Positions 15,676 to 17,357 of a stretch of 17,357 nt of DNA are shown here, one piece after another (positions within the stretch are counted from its first letter, which is position 1; every line of letters starts with the position of its first letter). Under the pieces are notes generated by a model. The model saw only the letters and a program-made list of their open reading frames with translations, was not told the DNA's origin and made no database searches. A program made the position numbers and the translations under genes. The DNA is from Trichomonas tenax (lineage: Eukaryota; Parabasalia; Trichomonadida; Trichomonadidae): NCBI GenBank assembly GCA_023091735.1, contig JALKBU010001065.1:1-17357 (forward strand), in the 5' to 3' direction.

Positions 15676-16549
15676 ATGCAAAATTTCACAGAAATTCAAT
15701 TTGACTTTCAACAATTACTGGGATTTATTCAATAACAGATCAATTTATTACAATCATGCAAACTATATATGCGTTTCATGATGATTTAAGACTTATACAC
15801 AGTTTATTTAACAATGATAAAATTATATTAAAACATCTGTAAGATTTTATTTCGATTTTTGATATCAACATCAGGAATTCAATGGGTTAATAAAGCTGTT
15901 AGCTTGAATTGAACAAAAAATATCAAATGCTAATAAATTTCATTTTCGAAACCTTACAGAGAAGATTATGATCAGCAAAATCTAACAGCATTAAATTGTG
16001 AATTAAATCAAAGATGTTGCATAATATGTCGCGAATAAATTAGAAAATTATTGGAATTTAACAAAAATGTTTGTAGGAAGCTATTGAATATCAATGAGGG
16101 ATTTATTGACAACAATTTATCTCGTGATTCGTTAAAAAATAAACAAAAAATATAATTAGCTTTGAAGAAATCAACGTAATGATCAAAATTCTGTTAAGAA
16201 ACTTTCATACATTCGGAATTATTATCGTTTTCTAACAATTTCTGATCTTTATATCGAATGTTGCTAAGTTTGAATATTTTGCTTTCTATTTTGGCGAATG
16301 ATATTGAATGCTCTTCTTTGCTTTCGATTTTCGATTTAAATAAAATTGCTTTCGTTGCTGATTGTTAATGAAATTTCCTTCGCAGAGAAGTGAATCAGTC
16401 ATAACATACTTTTTTTTTCTCTCGTTGCATCAAAAGGTTTACGAAGGAACATCAGTGCAAAATTAAACTTTGACATTAAAAATATAGCATTAACACACTT
16501 CATATATTGGATTATTACAATATCTAACAGTTTTGACTGTAGGAAATAA
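15676..16549 (+). pseudogene. Decayed trichomonad-type repeat protein, probably ankyrin-family N-terminus
   Basis: The plus strand carries a run of coding-like pieces broken by stops and frame changes. ATG 15676 gives 19 residues (QNFTEIQFDFQQLLGFIQ) to a TAA at 15733. A shift then opens 15729-15839, with YAFHDDLRLIHSLFNNDKI. Later pieces include 15955-16035, 16039-16158 (FIDNNLSRDSLKNK), a piece with SFEEINVMIKILLRN near 16165-16240, and one with LANDIECSSLLSIFDLNK near 16290-16350. Continuation to 16549 is weaker. The order and style resemble the helical N-terminal region (DUF3447-like) of the large trichomonad ankyrin families. That assignment rests on recall, not on a search. No piece could encode an intact protein. 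Confidence 0.5.
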
Positions 16550-16774
16550 AGATTTGGTACAACAAAAGGGTTGATTTTTTTTTCCCGTTGACTTTTTTGA
16601 GTTTTGCGATTTTTAACATGTAAACCCCTTTTAAAGCCAAACCGAGAAGACATTTAAATGCTTTTCAGGGGTGCTGAGTATGTTTATAGCATTTGCTTTT
16701 CTTTTTATAAAAATGCGAAAATTCTTAATTCACATCTTTTAGAAGTTTATTTTAATATTATATAAAAATCATAA

Positions 16775-16811
16775 AATTGAAAGCACTCATTTTTTCAATG
16801 CACTTTCAATT
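16775..16811. repeat. Small inverted repeat, 9-bp arms
   Basis: AATTGAAAG (16775-16783) pairs with CTTTCAATT (16803-16811) across a 19-base loop. Weak by itself in AT-rich DNA; the loop repeats GCACT at its edges. Confidence 0.45.
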
Positions 16812-17011
16812 ATAATGAAAAGCTTTGGATAAAACTAAAACATATGTTCATATTTGCACAACTTGTAATTGACAAAGACCAACAAATAAATTTCAATAAT
16901 TCACAAAAAATTGAAATGGACAATTAAACCATTTTCTTGATTTTATCGAAGATTTAGACTCTCCATGCTATATAGTCTCATAATTTTATGATTGAGCACT
17001 TTTTGTTGTCA

Positions 17012-17036
17012 ATTTTACAGTTATTAACTGTAAAAT
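17012..17036. repeat. 25-base perfect palindrome
   Basis: Twelve-base arms (ATTTTACAGTTA and its complement) flank a single central T. It is AT-rich but long enough to be unlikely by chance, and would make a tight hairpin or a dimeric protein site. Confidence 0.65.
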
Positions 17037-17156
17037 CTTATTTATTATCATCTATAGAGCCCATATTTCGATGTTATTCGAAACATATAAAAAATCACCA
17101 AAACTGTATAATATTATCTGCTGCAGTATAGAAACGCTAATTTCGCCAAAATAACA

Positions 17157-17178
17157 CAATCTTATTGATGTAAGATTG
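17157..17178. repeat. Short hairpin
   Basis: CAATCTTA (17157-17164) pairs with TAAGATTG (17171-17178) around a six-base loop. No neighbouring gene explains it. Confidence 0.5.
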
Positions 17179-17357
17179 ACTTTGATCATTATCTGAAATT
17201 TCCACGAAAAATCGGTGAACCATTGAATTGGGCGTCACTGAATTTTCTACGCCTACTCAAACATCTCGATTTTTCTCCACCAGTATGAATATTTAAGGTC
17301 TAATTTTGGTGGCAAATGAAAAATTTTCCAATCTAAAATGCTGTGGATATATAAAGC

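Larger units (their letters stand above)
16550..17357. other. Gene-free AT-rich end region with small palindromes
   Basis: No gene was found. Three self-complementary elements occur: 16775-16811 (9-bp arms AATTGAAAG / CTTTCAATT, 19-base loop), 17012-17036 (25-base palindrome) and 17157-17178 (8-bp arms, 6-base loop). Confidence 0.55.

Noticed and set aside
16194..16653. A two-exon minus-strand gene: ATG at 16653, GTATGT donor at 16409, ATTAACAATCAG acceptor ending at 16358, 52-base intron, in-frame second exon to a TAA at 16194, 135 residues in total.
   Set aside because: The donor is a perfect trichomonad consensus and the acceptor is close to it (9 of 12), and the frames join exactly. But the plus strand of the same DNA reads better as a decayed ankyrin-type gene, the predicted protein has no family features, its codon choice is poor and no clear initiator precedes the ATG. 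A spliced RNA read across 16358-16409 would reverse this.
1..17357. CRISPR arrays, bacterial operons, rRNA and insertion sequences.
   Set aside because: No regularly spaced repeats, no Shine-Dalgarno-led gene overlaps, no rRNA motifs and no intact transposase were seen. Gene spacing and content are eukaryotic.

Overview
This window looks like nuclear DNA of an anaerobic protist. A trichomonad parabasalid, probably Tritrichomonas-like, fits best. The reasons are: seven intact genes with no introns and AT-rich spacers; 5' leaders that appear very short, each with a TCA-type initiator just before the ATG; a large Sel1-repeat protein with a kinase-like head; a CARMIL-like leucine-rich repeat protein; and the decayed remains of what looks like an ankyrin-family gene. 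Species assignment is inference, because no rRNA or mitochondrial marker is present.

Layout. 1-220 is homopolymer A/T sequence. 241-642 (+) is a broken gene whose C-terminus resembles a bacteriophage tail-collar/tail-fibre tip. 643-2640 is a graveyard: diverged repeats, two foldback inverted repeats, and fragments of decayed coding sequence on both strands. 2845-8977 holds five minus-strand genes separated by roughly 150-500 bases: a small, probably lipid-anchored protein; a WD40-like propeller; an exosome RNase-PH-fold subunit (RRP43-like); an RNA polymerase I RPA43-like subunit; and a PH-plus-LRR protein. 8978-9646 is a divergent intergenic region with a cluster of six copies of one 11-bp motif. 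9647-11395 (+) encodes a propeller/Ig-FN3 protein ending in a canonical homeodomain. It converges, with only 41 bases between stop codons, on 11437-15318 (-), a pseudokinase-Sel1 protein. 15676-16549 (+) is a heavily decayed gene. The remainder is AT-rich sequence with small palindromes.

Working together. The exosome and Pol I subunits are both RNA-metabolism housekeeping genes, but the genes are separately spaced and each has its own candidate initiator, so no operon is implied. The most unusual items are the homeodomain fused to a propeller-like protein next to a repeated-motif promoter, and the phage-tail-like fragment in a eukaryotic-looking context. The DNA around that fragment looks like the site of past mobile-element insertion and decay.
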